64,000 bases of DNA, taken from contig DEVL01000003.1 of assembly GCA_002363385.1 (NCBI GenBank), positions 1,097,441 through 1,161,440 of the forward strand. Direction: 5' to 3'. The notes beneath the pieces were generated by a model. The model searched no databases. It saw only the letters and a list, made by a program, of their open reading frames with translations, and was not told the origin of the DNA. Positions within the stretch are counted from its first letter, which is position 1. Every line of letters starts with the position of its first letter. The position numbers and the translations under genes are program-made. Positions 51,533 through 58,840 of this stretch are shown in pieces. This DNA is from Stenotrophomonas maltophilia (GTDB lineage: Bacteria; Pseudomonadota; Gammaproteobacteria; Xanthomonadales; Xanthomonadaceae).

Positions 51533-52297
51533 ATGAACATCGCAACCTGGACGCCCGGCATCGTGCTGCTTGCCCTGCTGGGCATCGCGCCGGCACACGC
51601 CGACGACAGCCGGCCCGGCAAGGGATTGAGCGAAATCCCCGACCCGGAATTGAATCTCATGCGGGGGCGTTACACCGTCGGTGGCAACACCGTGGCGTGG
51701 TTCGGCGTCACCATGGTTTCGCAATGGCAGACCGCCGGCGGGCAGTCCGCACAGAGCGCGCTGAAGCTGGGCATGGATTTCAGCCACGGCGGCAGCACAC
51801 CGAAAATCAGCTTCGCACCGAGCGTGAGCGTGACCGCCGCCGATGCGCCGCTGCCGGTGACGCCGGGGCGCAGCGTGGACGCCAGTGGCCTGCAGAACGT
51901 GGCCGGCCTCAGCCAGAGCATCCAGGTGGCCGGCGACGCCAACCTCGCCAGCAACGCCACCCAGCTGACCGTGCGCGATGGCGTGGCACCCACGCCCACC
52001 GGCGAAAGCGTGAACCTGGCCAGCGTGCAGCAGGGCGGTGTCAGTGCGCTCGCCCAGCTGGAAGGCAACACGGCCAAGGTGCAGTTGCAGATCGAGGGTG
52101 TCGGTGCGGTCCAGCAATGGATCCGCAACGGCAGCGTCGGCCAGAGCATCGCGCTGGGCAGTGATGGACAGTCGGTCACCAATCGGCTGCAGATCGACCT
52201 GGTGAGGCAGTCGCTGGCCAACAACGTTCCGCTCAATCAGAACGTGGCGCAGGCGATGACGCTGGTTCGCGGCGTAGGCATGGGGCCGGGCCAGTGA
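51533..52297 (+). CDS. Secreted repeat protein, FapE-like
   Basis: 254 residues with signal peptide to about residue 23 (APAHA), then IPDPELNLMRGRYTVGGNTVAWFGVTM, a MRGR-containing opening seen in Fap-associated secreted proteins. Residues 123-145 hold one copy of the operon's repeat (SQSIQVAGDANLASNATQL). No cysteine. A strong AAGGAGG precedes ATG at 51533. By order (C39 gene before, barrel gene after) it corresponds to fapE, whose product is exported and minor in fibres. Exact role not shown. Confidence 0.65.
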   Translation: MNIATWTPGIVLLALLGIAPAHADDSRPGKGLSEIPDPELNLMRGRYTVGGNTVAWFGVTMVSQWQTAGGQSAQSALKLGMDFSHGGSTPKISFAPSVSVTAADAPLPVTPGRSVDASGLQNVAGLSQSIQVAGDANLASNATQLTVRDGVAPTPTGESVNLASVQQGGVSALAQLEGNTAKVQLQIEGVGAVQQWIRNGSVGQSIALGSDGQSVTNRLQIDLVRQSLANNVPLNQNVAQAMTLVRGVGMGPGQ

Positions 52298-52345
52298 TCC
52301 ATCGGCCCGGCAGGGGGAGCGTCAACACAACAGTGGGCCAAGGCA

Positions 52346-53659
52346 ATGCACACGATGATCCGCGCAACACCGCTGGCGCTGGCGGCGCTGGCACTCATGG
52401 CGGCTGCGTCCGCCCAGGCACAGGCGCAACAGCCTGCGCCCAATGACGAGGCCGATGTCAGGGCACTGATGGCGCAGCTGGAAAGCCTCAAGGCCAACTA
52501 CGCGCAGGAAGTGCGACGTCTGCGCGAGCTGGACATGCAGGTGCAGGCGATGCAGGCAAGACTGACCGGCAAGACCGCGCCGGTCGCCGGTGCTGCTCCC
52601 CCTCAACAGGCCTTGCCGGCTGGCACGCCCGTAGCGCCGCCCAGCGCCGACGGTTACGCCAGTTCGGCGGCCGAAGCGCAGCAGGCCAAACAGGAATCGC
52701 GGCGCAGCGTGGATGACGTCAAACAGCAGCAGGCCGCGCTGTTCAGCCGCCGCTTCACGATCGAAAACAGCCTGTCCTACGCGCGCTATGACCGCAAGCA
52801 GCTCAGCCTCAACGGCTTCCTGGCGCTGGACGCGATCTTCCTGGGCAACATCGCCATCGAGAATGTCGAGTCGGACACGCTGACCTACAACCTGGCCGCG
52901 CGCTGGGGTGTCAGCCCGCGCTTGACCTTGAACCTGGATGTGCCCTATCTGGCCCGCAAGACTGTGTTCCAGAAGGGCGGTGCCGGCGGTTCTGCCGCGG
53001 CCATCGCGCAGGAGGAAACGACCGGCAATGGCATCGGCGACGTTGGCGTGAGCGCCAACTACCGGCTGTTCGCCGAGCGTGGGCGGCTGCCGGAAACCGT
53101 GCTGACCGTGGGCGCCACCGCGCCGACCGGGCGTGCGCCGTATGGGCTGGACTGGAAGGTGCTCGAACGCGATGACGATGACTTCATCCGTTTCGCGGTG
53201 CCCGAACAGCAGCCCACCGGCAATGGCGTCTGGCAGGCCAACGTCGGCCTGTCGGCGGTGAAGACCGCCGACCCTGCGATCCTGTTCGCCAACATCGGCT
53301 ACATCCATTCCTTCCCGCGCAGCTTCGATGACATCGACGCCAACCCGGACACCACCAACCCGGGAGATGTGAAGCTGGGCGGGTCGTACTACTTCGGTGC
53401 CGGCGTGGCGTTCGCCTTCAACGAGCGCACCAGCCTGAGCATCTCCTTCAGCGACAAGCTGAGCGCGCGCGCGTCCACGCGCTACAAGAATGGCCAGTGG
53501 CTGAAGGTGATCGGCAGCGATGCCAATGCCGCCACGCTCAACCTGGGCATCACCTATGCCCTGAACCAGAAGACCACGCTGGTCAGCCTGCTGGGCATCG
53601 GCCTGACGCCGGACGCACCGGACTTCACCTTGGCCTTCAAGGTGCCGTACAGCTTGTAA
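52346..53659 (+). CDS. fapF: Outer-membrane coiled-coil/beta-barrel exporter, FapF-like
   Basis: 437 residues. Signal peptide to about residue 28; heptad-rich helix at 34-76 (VRALMAQLESLKANYAQEVRRLRELDMQVQAMQ); Pro/Ala linker; second helix at about 104-133; then a barrel from RFTIENSLSYARYDR with alternating amphipathic strands to the terminal KVPYSL. LNGFLALDAIFLG lies at the start of the barrel. The trimeric coiled coil, plug helix and 12-strand barrel is the FapF plan, the pore that exports Fap subunits. Start at 52346; ATG at 52355 is equally possible. Last gene of the operon. Confidence 0.8.
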   Translation: MHTMIRATPLALAALALMAAASAQAQAQQPAPNDEADVRALMAQLESLKANYAQEVRRLRELDMQVQAMQARLTGKTAPVAGAAPPQQALPAGTPVAPPSADGYASSAAEAQQAKQESRRSVDDVKQQQAALFSRRFTIENSLSYARYDRKQLSLNGFLALDAIFLGNIAIENVESDTLTYNLAARWGVSPRLTLNLDVPYLARKTVFQKGGAGGSAAAIAQEETTGNGIGDVGVSANYRLFAERGRLPETVLTVGATAPTGRAPYGLDWKVLERDDDDFIRFAVPEQQPTGNGVWQANVGLSAVKTADPAILFANIGYIHSFPRSFDDIDANPDTTNPGDVKLGGSYYFGAGVAFAFNERTSLSISFSDKLSARASTRYKNGQWLKVIGSDANAATLNLGITYALNQKTTLVSLLGIGLTPDAPDFTLAFKVPYSL

Positions 53660-53700
53660 GCCGACGGTAGGGTCGCGCAGTGCACGGGTTCGATGCGATG

Positions 53701-53727
53701 GTCTGCGGGTCTGTGGGTCTGCGGGTC
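53701..53727. repeat. Three tandem 8-mers at the convergent gene ends
   Basis: GTCTGCGG, GTCTGTGG, GTCTGCGG in tandem from 53701 to 53724, then GTC, running into the stop of the regulator gene. A small simple repeat without evident function; no terminator is seen in this 66-base gap. Confidence 0.5.
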
Positions 53728-55063
53728 AGCGCAGTTCGGGTAGTGCCAGTTGGTGCTTGCGGCAGAGCCGATAGACGGTCACCCGGGAGACCTGCATGTG
53801 GCGCGCGCAGGCGGTGATGTTGAAATCGGCCTGACGCAGCGCATGCAGCAGCGTCTCGCGTTCGGCCACCTGCTTTGCACCCTGCAGGCCACGATCGACC
53901 GTCGCCTGCAGTGGTTGGGTCAGCTCCAGATCCGCCGCGGTGATCAGCTCGGCATCGCTGACGATCGCCGCGCGCTGCACGCGGTTGAGCAGCTCGCGCA
54001 CATTGCCCGGCCAGCCAAACCGCTCCAGTGCCTGGACCGCATCGGCGGTAAATCCGCGCGCACGGGTGACATGGCGGTGCCGGAAGCTGGCGAGGAAGTG
54101 GTGCGCCAGCAGCGCGATGTCGCTGCCGCGCTCGCGCAGTGGTGGCAGTGGCAGCCGCAGTACGTTGAGGCGATAGAAGAGGTCGCGACGGAAGTGACCC
54201 TGCTCGACCGCTTTCTCCAGATCCACGTGGGTGGCGGCGAGCACGCGCACATCCACCTCCAGCGGCCGGTTGCTGCCGACCCGTTCCACCGTGCCTTCCT
54301 GCAGTACGCGCAGCAGATTGGTCTGCGCGTCCAGCGGCAGATCGCCGATCTCGTCCAGGAAGACGGTGCCGCCACTGGCCGATTCGAACAGGCCCAGGCG
54401 ACGGGTGGCCGCACCGGTGAAGGCGCCGCGCTCATGACCGAACAGTTCGGACTGGACCAGCGCTGCCGGGATCGCGCCGCAGTTCACCGCCAGGAATGGA
54501 CGCGCATGGCGCGCGGACAGTGCATGCAGGGCCTGGGCGGCCAGTTCCTTGCCGGTGCCGGTTTCGCCGGTGATCAGCACCGGCAGATCCACCGGTGCGT
54601 ACTTGCGGATCGCCGCACGGGTCACCTGCAGGACGGCGCTGTCGCCGATCAGGGACTGCGGGCCGTGGGTGGCGGGCAGGGGTTCGGCGCCGGCGAGCTG
54701 CTGCAGCCGCTGGACGACGCGGGGCAGGTCGATCGGGGCGGTGTAGGTGTCCACGCACGCGGTGAGCAGTGCATCGAGCACCGGCGAGGGGCGAAGTGGG
54801 GCAGCGGGCAGCAAGGCCAGCAGGCGCATATGACGATGGTCCACCAGCAACTGCTGCAGATGGGCCAGGTTGGCCGGGACCACGGTGCGCAGGTCCAGCA
54901 GGCCCACGACCTGGTCGCTGCCGCGCATGCCGATGCCCGCGCATTGTTCCGGGGCCACGCCCCGCACCTGCCAGCCGGCCGCAGCCAAGGTGGCCCGTTC
55001 AAGCGGGTGAGGTTGCCCAAACCAGATCACACACCGGGCAGGAAAATCGGGGACAGCCGCCAT
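53726..55063 (-). CDS. Sigma-54 enhancer-binding protein, VpsR-like
   Basis: 445 residues. An N-terminal receiver-like domain (10-125, VIWFGQPHP ... VVGLLDLRT) has Asp57 near the place of a phosphoacceptor. The AAA+ domain (about 137-370) has Walker A GETGTGKE (166-173), GAFTGA (213-218, the sigma-54 contact loop, intact) and Walker B FLDEIG (235-240). A Fis-type helix-turn-helix ends the protein (AERETLLHALRQADFNITACARHMQVSRVTVYRLC). Overall it resembles VpsR of Vibrio, which activates matrix genes in response to c-di-GMP. RBS AAGG precedes the ATG. Convergent with fapF and the obvious activator of the sigma-54 promoter at 47949. Confidence 0.9.
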   Translation of the reverse strand: MAAVPDFPARCVIWFGQPHPLERATLAAAGWQVRGVAPEQCAGIGMRGSDQVVGLLDLRTVVPANLAHLQQLLVDHRHMRLLALLPAAPLRPSPVLDALLTACVDTYTAPIDLPRVVQRLQQLAGAEPLPATHGPQSLIGDSAVLQVTRAAIRKYAPVDLPVLITGETGTGKELAAQALHALSARHARPFLAVNCGAIPAALVQSELFGHERGAFTGAATRRLGLFESASGGTVFLDEIGDLPLDAQTNLLRVLQEGTVERVGSNRPLEVDVRVLAATHVDLEKAVEQGHFRRDLFYRLNVLRLPLPPLRERGSDIALLAHHFLASFRHRHVTRARGFTADAVQALERFGWPGNVRELLNRVQRAAIVSDAELITAADLELTQPLQATVDRGLQGAKQVAERETLLHALRQADFNITACARHMQVSRVTVYRLCRKHQLALPELR

Positions 55064-55254
55064 GCGTCACCTTGTCGACGAGAAGCTCGGGCGGTGTCTG
55101 CTGCCTGATCGGTTGCCGCGCACGTGCCGCCCCACGTCCGGGTCCTTCCCCCGCCACGGCGCGGGTGCGCTGGGCGCGTCGCCCGCCGGAAAAACGGCGG
55201 TGACAGAGAAAGGAACGCGGGTTGGGCCGGGCAGCGGCCATCGCCGGGCGGCCC

Positions 55255-55286
55255 AAAGAAAAAGGCCGCTGCAGGGCAGCGGCCTT
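55255..55286 (-). terminator. Rho-independent terminator of the NlpC/P60 gene
   Basis: Stem AAGGCCGCTGC / GCAGCGGCCTT (55262-55272 with 55276-55286), three-base loop; on the minus strand it is followed by TTTTTCTTT. It ends 26 bases past the stop. Confidence 0.85.
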
Positions 55287-55311
55287 CGATCTGTGGGTTC
55301 AGCAGGGCGCG

Positions 55312-56088
55312 TCAGAGATCGACGCGGCGGGCCTGCATGAACTTGCCGCCCCAGTACCCGCTGACCAGGCTGTCCACGCGGACGTCCTTGCCGGTGCTCG
55401 GGGCATGCAGGAAGCGGCCTTCACCGACGTAGATGCCGACATGGTCCACCCGGCCCTTGCGGCCGAAGAACACCAGATCGCCAGCGGCCAGGGCGTTGCG
55501 ATCATTGATCAGCTCGGCGGCGCCGTCATGGGCCATCTCGCGCGACACGCGCGGCAGCTCGACGCCCAGCGCAGTCCGGAACACATAGCCGACCAGGCCA
55601 CTGCAGTCGAAACCGCTGTCCGGCGAGGTGCCGCCCCAGCGGTACGGGGTGCCGAGCAGGGTCATCGCACGGCGCAGCAGGGACTGGACCTTGCCGTTCT
55701 CGGCGGCGTCGCCGGCCACGGTAATGGCACCGGTGCTGGCATCGTAATTGGCGAGCAGGCGGCTCAGATCACCGGCGAACATCGCCGAGCGGTCCATGAG
55801 GGGAATGGTGTCATTGGCCGCCAGGTGCGGAAGCAGGGCGGCGAGGGTGGCGCTGGCAGCGGCATCGGCCTTGCTGCGGGCCGGCGCATCAGCCTTGGGC
55901 TTGGCCGGCGCGGGTGACTCGGATGCGACGGTGACGGGGGTTGCAGCGACCTCGGGGCCCGTCGTCGGTACGGACTGGGCCCATGCCGGGAGGCTGGCCA
56001 GGCAGAGCGCTGCGGCGATGAAGGCGGGTCGGGCGCGACGCCGAAGGGCGGCGGTCTGGCCTTTGCAACTCAGGTCGTCTGTCGTCAC
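55312..56088 (-). CDS. Secreted NlpC/P60 peptidoglycan hydrolase
   Basis: 258 residues from a GTG at 56088. Signal peptide RPAFIAAALCLASLPAWAQ, a Pro/Ala/Lys-rich spacer, then an NlpC/P60 domain with FDCSGLV (catalytic Cys), VDHVGIYVG (His) and FLHAP (third polar residue). It cleaves stem peptides of peptidoglycan, typically D-Glu to meso-DAP bonds. The start is uncertain: a TTG at 56151 also opens the frame, but a Clp-type box at 56179 would then be too near the start codon. It lies downstream of a second NlpC/P60 gene. Confidence 0.88.
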   Translation of the reverse strand: MTTDDLSCKGQTAALRRRARPAFIAAALCLASLPAWAQSVPTTGPEVAATPVTVASESPAPAKPKADAPARSKADAAASATLAALLPHLAANDTIPLMDRSAMFAGDLSRLLANYDASTGAITVAGDAAENGKVQSLLRRAMTLLGTPYRWGGTSPDSGFDCSGLVGYVFRTALGVELPRVSREMAHDGAAELINDRNALAAGDLVFFGRKGRVDHVGIYVGEGRFLHAPSTGKDVRVDSLVSGYWGGKFMQARRVDL

Positions 56089-56178
56089 GCGGCGGTCACT
56101 GAATAAAAACGATGGGTGATGATGCCGTGTAAGCGCGGTGATTAGGTACAAATTCCGTTAATTTTTCGTTTACAACTG

Positions 56179-56194
56179 TGTGATGTGCATCACA
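56179..56194. promoter_or_regulatory. Perfect Clp/CRP-type box
   Basis: TGTGA-TGTGCA-TCACA, matching both half-sites of the CRP consensus. It lies 91 bases upstream of the GTG of the NlpC/P60 gene and just past the end of the other NlpC/P60 gene, in an AT-rich stretch. In Xanthomonads the CRP-like regulator is Clp, which responds to c-di-GMP. Confidence 0.7.
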
Positions 56195-56219
56195 AATTTG
56201 TCCCTTACCCCTGTTCAGC

Positions 56220-56759
56220 TTAGTTAAGGACGCGTTTCGCCCCGGTGTAGTGGTCTTTCCAGTACGGTCCGCCCAATGAGTCCAGCCGGACCGTGCCGCC
56301 GGTGCTGGGGGCGTGCACGAAGCGGCCTTCGCCCACATAGATGCCCACGTGGAAGACGTTGCCCTTGTTGCCGAAAAACACCAGGTCGCCGGGCGCCAGG
56401 CGCTTGGGCTCGATCTTCGGTCCCTGCACGGCGGCCAGATCGCGTGAGGTGCGGGGCAGGCGCAGATCCAGCATCTCGCGGTACACGTAGGCGACCAGGC
56501 CGCTGCAGTCGAAACCGGATTCGGGTGTGTTGCCACCGTAGCGGTAGGGCGTGCCGACCAGGCCGATAGCACGCATCAGCACCGCGTTGGCGGCCTGCGG
56601 GTCGTTCGGGCTCACGCTGGGCCAGACCTGGGTGGAGGCGGGTGGCGGGGCCGGGCGGGTGGTCTTGCCGCCGCCACAGGCGCTCAGCAGGGCGATGATC
56701 GCCAGCAGGGCCAGGTGGCCGGGCAGGCGGGTCAGGCGCGAAACTGGCGTCATGTGCAT
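56220..56759 (-). CDS. NlpC/P60 lipoprotein
   Basis: 179 residues. The lipoprotein signal ends in LLSAC, followed by a Gly/Pro linker and a compact NlpC/P60 domain: SGFDCSGLVAYVYR (Cys), FHVGIYVG (His) and FVHAPS. It is homologous to the neighbour at 55312 over the catalytic domain (for example TPESGFDCSGLV versus SPDSGFDCSGLV), so the two arose by duplication; this one is membrane-anchored, the other secreted. Like E. coli Spr/MepS it may be a DD- or LD-endopeptidase. ATG at 56759; a second ATG at 56753 is equally possible. Confidence 0.9.
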   Translation of the reverse strand: MHMTPVSRLTRLPGHLALLAIIALLSACGGGKTTRPAPPPASTQVWPSVSPNDPQAANAVLMRAIGLVGTPYRYGGNTPESGFDCSGLVAYVYREMLDLRLPRTSRDLAAVQGPKIEPKRLAPGDLVFFGNKGNVFHVGIYVGEGRFVHAPSTGGTVRLDSLGGPYWKDHYTGAKRVLN

Positions 56760-56870
56760 GTTGTCCGGATAATGCGCGACCTTAGAAGGCCGTCATGATG
56801 GCGGCGTATCCGGCAGGCCACAACCCGCCTCACCCGTCTGCCCTCGGCAGTCTCCAGACCAGAGTTGCGC

Positions 56871-57350
56871 ATGAAGATCGAAAAAGACCGCGTCGTCCGT
56901 TTCCATTACACCGTCGCCGAGCAGGGCCAGGAGCCGATCGAGAGCTCCAGGGACCGTGATCCGCTGGCGATCCTGATCGGCCACGGCAACATCATCCCGG
57001 GCCTGGAAAACGCCATGATGGACAAGGAAGCCGGCGCCACCTTCGAAGTGGACGTCAAGGCGACCGACGCCTACGGCGAGCGCCGCGAAGGCCTGACCCA
57101 GCGCGTGCCCAAGAAGCACTTCGGCACCAGCAAGCTGGTTCCGGGCCAGCAGGTCGTGCTGCAGACCAACTTCGGCCCGCGCGCGGTCACCGTCGAGAAG
57201 GTCGGCATGAGCGTGGTCGATGTCGATCTGAACCACCCGATGGCTGGCAAGGACCTGCATTTCAACGTCGAGATCGTCGACGTGCGCGAAGCCAGCAAGG
57301 AAGAGATCGAGCACGGCCACGTGCACGGCGATGGCGGCCACCAGCACTGA
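56871..57350 (+). CDS. slyD: SlyD-like FKBP peptidyl-prolyl isomerase
   Basis: 159 residues. KIEKDRVVRFHYTV starts the FKBP core, which continues with the inserted chaperone (IF) flap (about residues 70-125), and PLAILIGHGNIIPGLENAM is the classic active-site region. The C-terminus is His-rich (HGHVHGDGGHQH), suitable for nickel binding but shorter than in E. coli SlyD. It is a cytoplasmic folding catalyst and metallochaperone. ATG at 56871 is chosen over a TTG two codons earlier. Confidence 0.93.
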   Translation: MKIEKDRVVRFHYTVAEQGQEPIESSRDRDPLAILIGHGNIIPGLENAMMDKEAGATFEVDVKATDAYGERREGLTQRVPKKHFGTSKLVPGQQVVLQTNFGPRAVTVEKVGMSVVDVDLNHPMAGKDLHFNVEIVDVREASKEEIEHGHVHGDGGHQH

Positions 57351-57373
57351 GTGCTGCAACCTCGCGTTGATCC

Positions 57374-57400
57374 AACGGCCCGCTTCGGCGGGCCGTTTTC
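57374..57400 (+). terminator. Rho-independent terminator of slyD
   Basis: AACGGCCCGC / GCGGGCCGTT (57374-57383 with 57388-57397), loop TTCG, then TTC. Short T-run but a very stable stem. Confidence 0.8.
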
Positions 57401-57433
57401 GTTTCTGCGGCAGGCTTCCACGCGCACGGCATA

Positions 57434-58681
57434 ATGGCGGACCTGGTCAGCGGATTGCCTGTGAACGCAGCTTCTTCTCCTTTGCAGCCGGTAGGCGCCC
57501 ACGAGCGCATCGCCGTCATCGACATCCTGCGCGGGTTTGCGCTGCTGGGCATCCTGCTGATGAACATGGAGGCCTTCAGCGGTCCGCTGGACCTGTCCTT
57601 CACCGGCATCGATCCGCACTGGCAGGGCGCGGATTACTGGGCCGACGCGGCCATCTACGTGCTGGTTCAAGGCAAGTTTTTCACCCTGTTCTCGCTGCTG
57701 TTCGGCGCGGGGTTCTCGGTCATGGCGCAGCGCGCAGAATCGGCCGGCCGCGCATTCGTGCCGTTCTATCTGCGCCGCAGCGCCGCGCTGCTGCTGATCG
57801 GTCTGTGCCATGCGCTGCTGGTGTGGTCCGGCGACATCCTGGTGATCTACGCCTTGATCTCGATGCTGTTGCTTGCCTGTCGCGAGGCGCCGCGCAGCTG
57901 GCTGCCCGCGATGGGCGCGATCAGTTACCTGGGCGCGGCGGCCCTGGTGCTGCTGCTGGGCGCGTTGATGAGCTGGATGGCCAGCATGGAGCATGCGCAG
58001 GAACCCCTGCGCGAGGCCATCGCGCAGGCCCAGCGGACCATCGAACTGCAGCGCCAAGCGTACGCGCACGGCAGCTGGGTACAGGCGGTCGGACAGCGCG
58101 TGCGGGATCTCGGCGCGATGTTGTCAGGCATCTTCGTGATCGGCCCGGAAGTGCTGGGCATGTTCCTGATCGGCAGCTGGTTCGCGCGCAGCGGCGCCCT
58201 GGCCGAGCCGGACCGTTTCGCGCGGCTGTATGCACGGCTGCGCTGGATCGCGTTGCCGGCCGGCCTGCTGCTGATGCTGGGCAGTGCGATCTGGCACCCC
58301 TACCAGGCGCCCGGCACGTTGAATCTGGGCAGCGGCGTGGCGTACGCGGTCAGTGCACTGGCCGGGTTGCTGATGTGCCTGGGCTATCTGGCCTGGATCG
58401 TGCGCTGGCGTGCGCGCCTGCAGGTGCTGGCCCCGATGGGGCGGATGGCGCTGACCCATTACATCGGCCAGTCGCTGGTCTGCACGTGGGTGTTCTATGG
58501 ATACGGACTTGGCGCGTTCGAAACACTGCCGCGCCTGTGGCAGATTCCGTTTGCGCTGTCGCTGTTCGCGCTGCAGGTGGCGATCAGCCATGTATGGCTG
58601 CACTACTTCCGCTTCGGGCCACTGGAGTGGTTCTGGCGTGCAATGACCTATCTGCAGTGGCCGCCGCTGCGTCGGGCCTGA
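57434..58681 (+). CDS. DUF418 family integral membrane protein
   Basis: 415 residues. RIAVIDILRGFALLGILLMNM opens the protein, with about ten helices in all, and MGRMALTHYIGQSLVCT and HYFRFGPLEWFWRAMTYL at the end are DUF418 hallmarks (YeiB-like). It is related to acyltransferase-3-type membrane proteins, with no proven substrate. ATG at 57434 lacks a clear Shine-Dalgarno; GTG at 57461 is an alternative start just before the conserved part. Confidence 0.85.
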   Translation: MADLVSGLPVNAASSPLQPVGAHERIAVIDILRGFALLGILLMNMEAFSGPLDLSFTGIDPHWQGADYWADAAIYVLVQGKFFTLFSLLFGAGFSVMAQRAESAGRAFVPFYLRRSAALLLIGLCHALLVWSGDILVIYALISMLLLACREAPRSWLPAMGAISYLGAAALVLLLGALMSWMASMEHAQEPLREAIAQAQRTIELQRQAYAHGSWVQAVGQRVRDLGAMLSGIFVIGPEVLGMFLIGSWFARSGALAEPDRFARLYARLRWIALPAGLLLMLGSAIWHPYQAPGTLNLGSGVAYAVSALAGLLMCLGYLAWIVRWRARLQVLAPMGRMALTHYIGQSLVCTWVFYGYGLGAFETLPRLWQIPFALSLFALQVAISHVWLHYFRFGPLEWFWRAMTYLQWPPLRRA

Positions 58682-58840
58682 ATCCGTAGGCGCCACGCGG
58701 CACCCTCACGTCTGGATCGCGGCCGGCCATGGCATGCTCGGGACGCGCATGCGCGTCGGCACCGGCCAGTGGACGGCAGACCGGATCCCCGGCCGCACGC
58801 AGGCGATCGATCCTGCCCCTTACCGAGTTGAGCGATACCA

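Noticed and set aside
55114..55129. CGGCACG-N4-CGGCA upstream of the enhancer-binding gene as a sigma-54 promoter
   Set aside because: The GG/GC spacing is right, but the TT of the -12 box is missing; such matches are expected by chance in GC-rich DNA.
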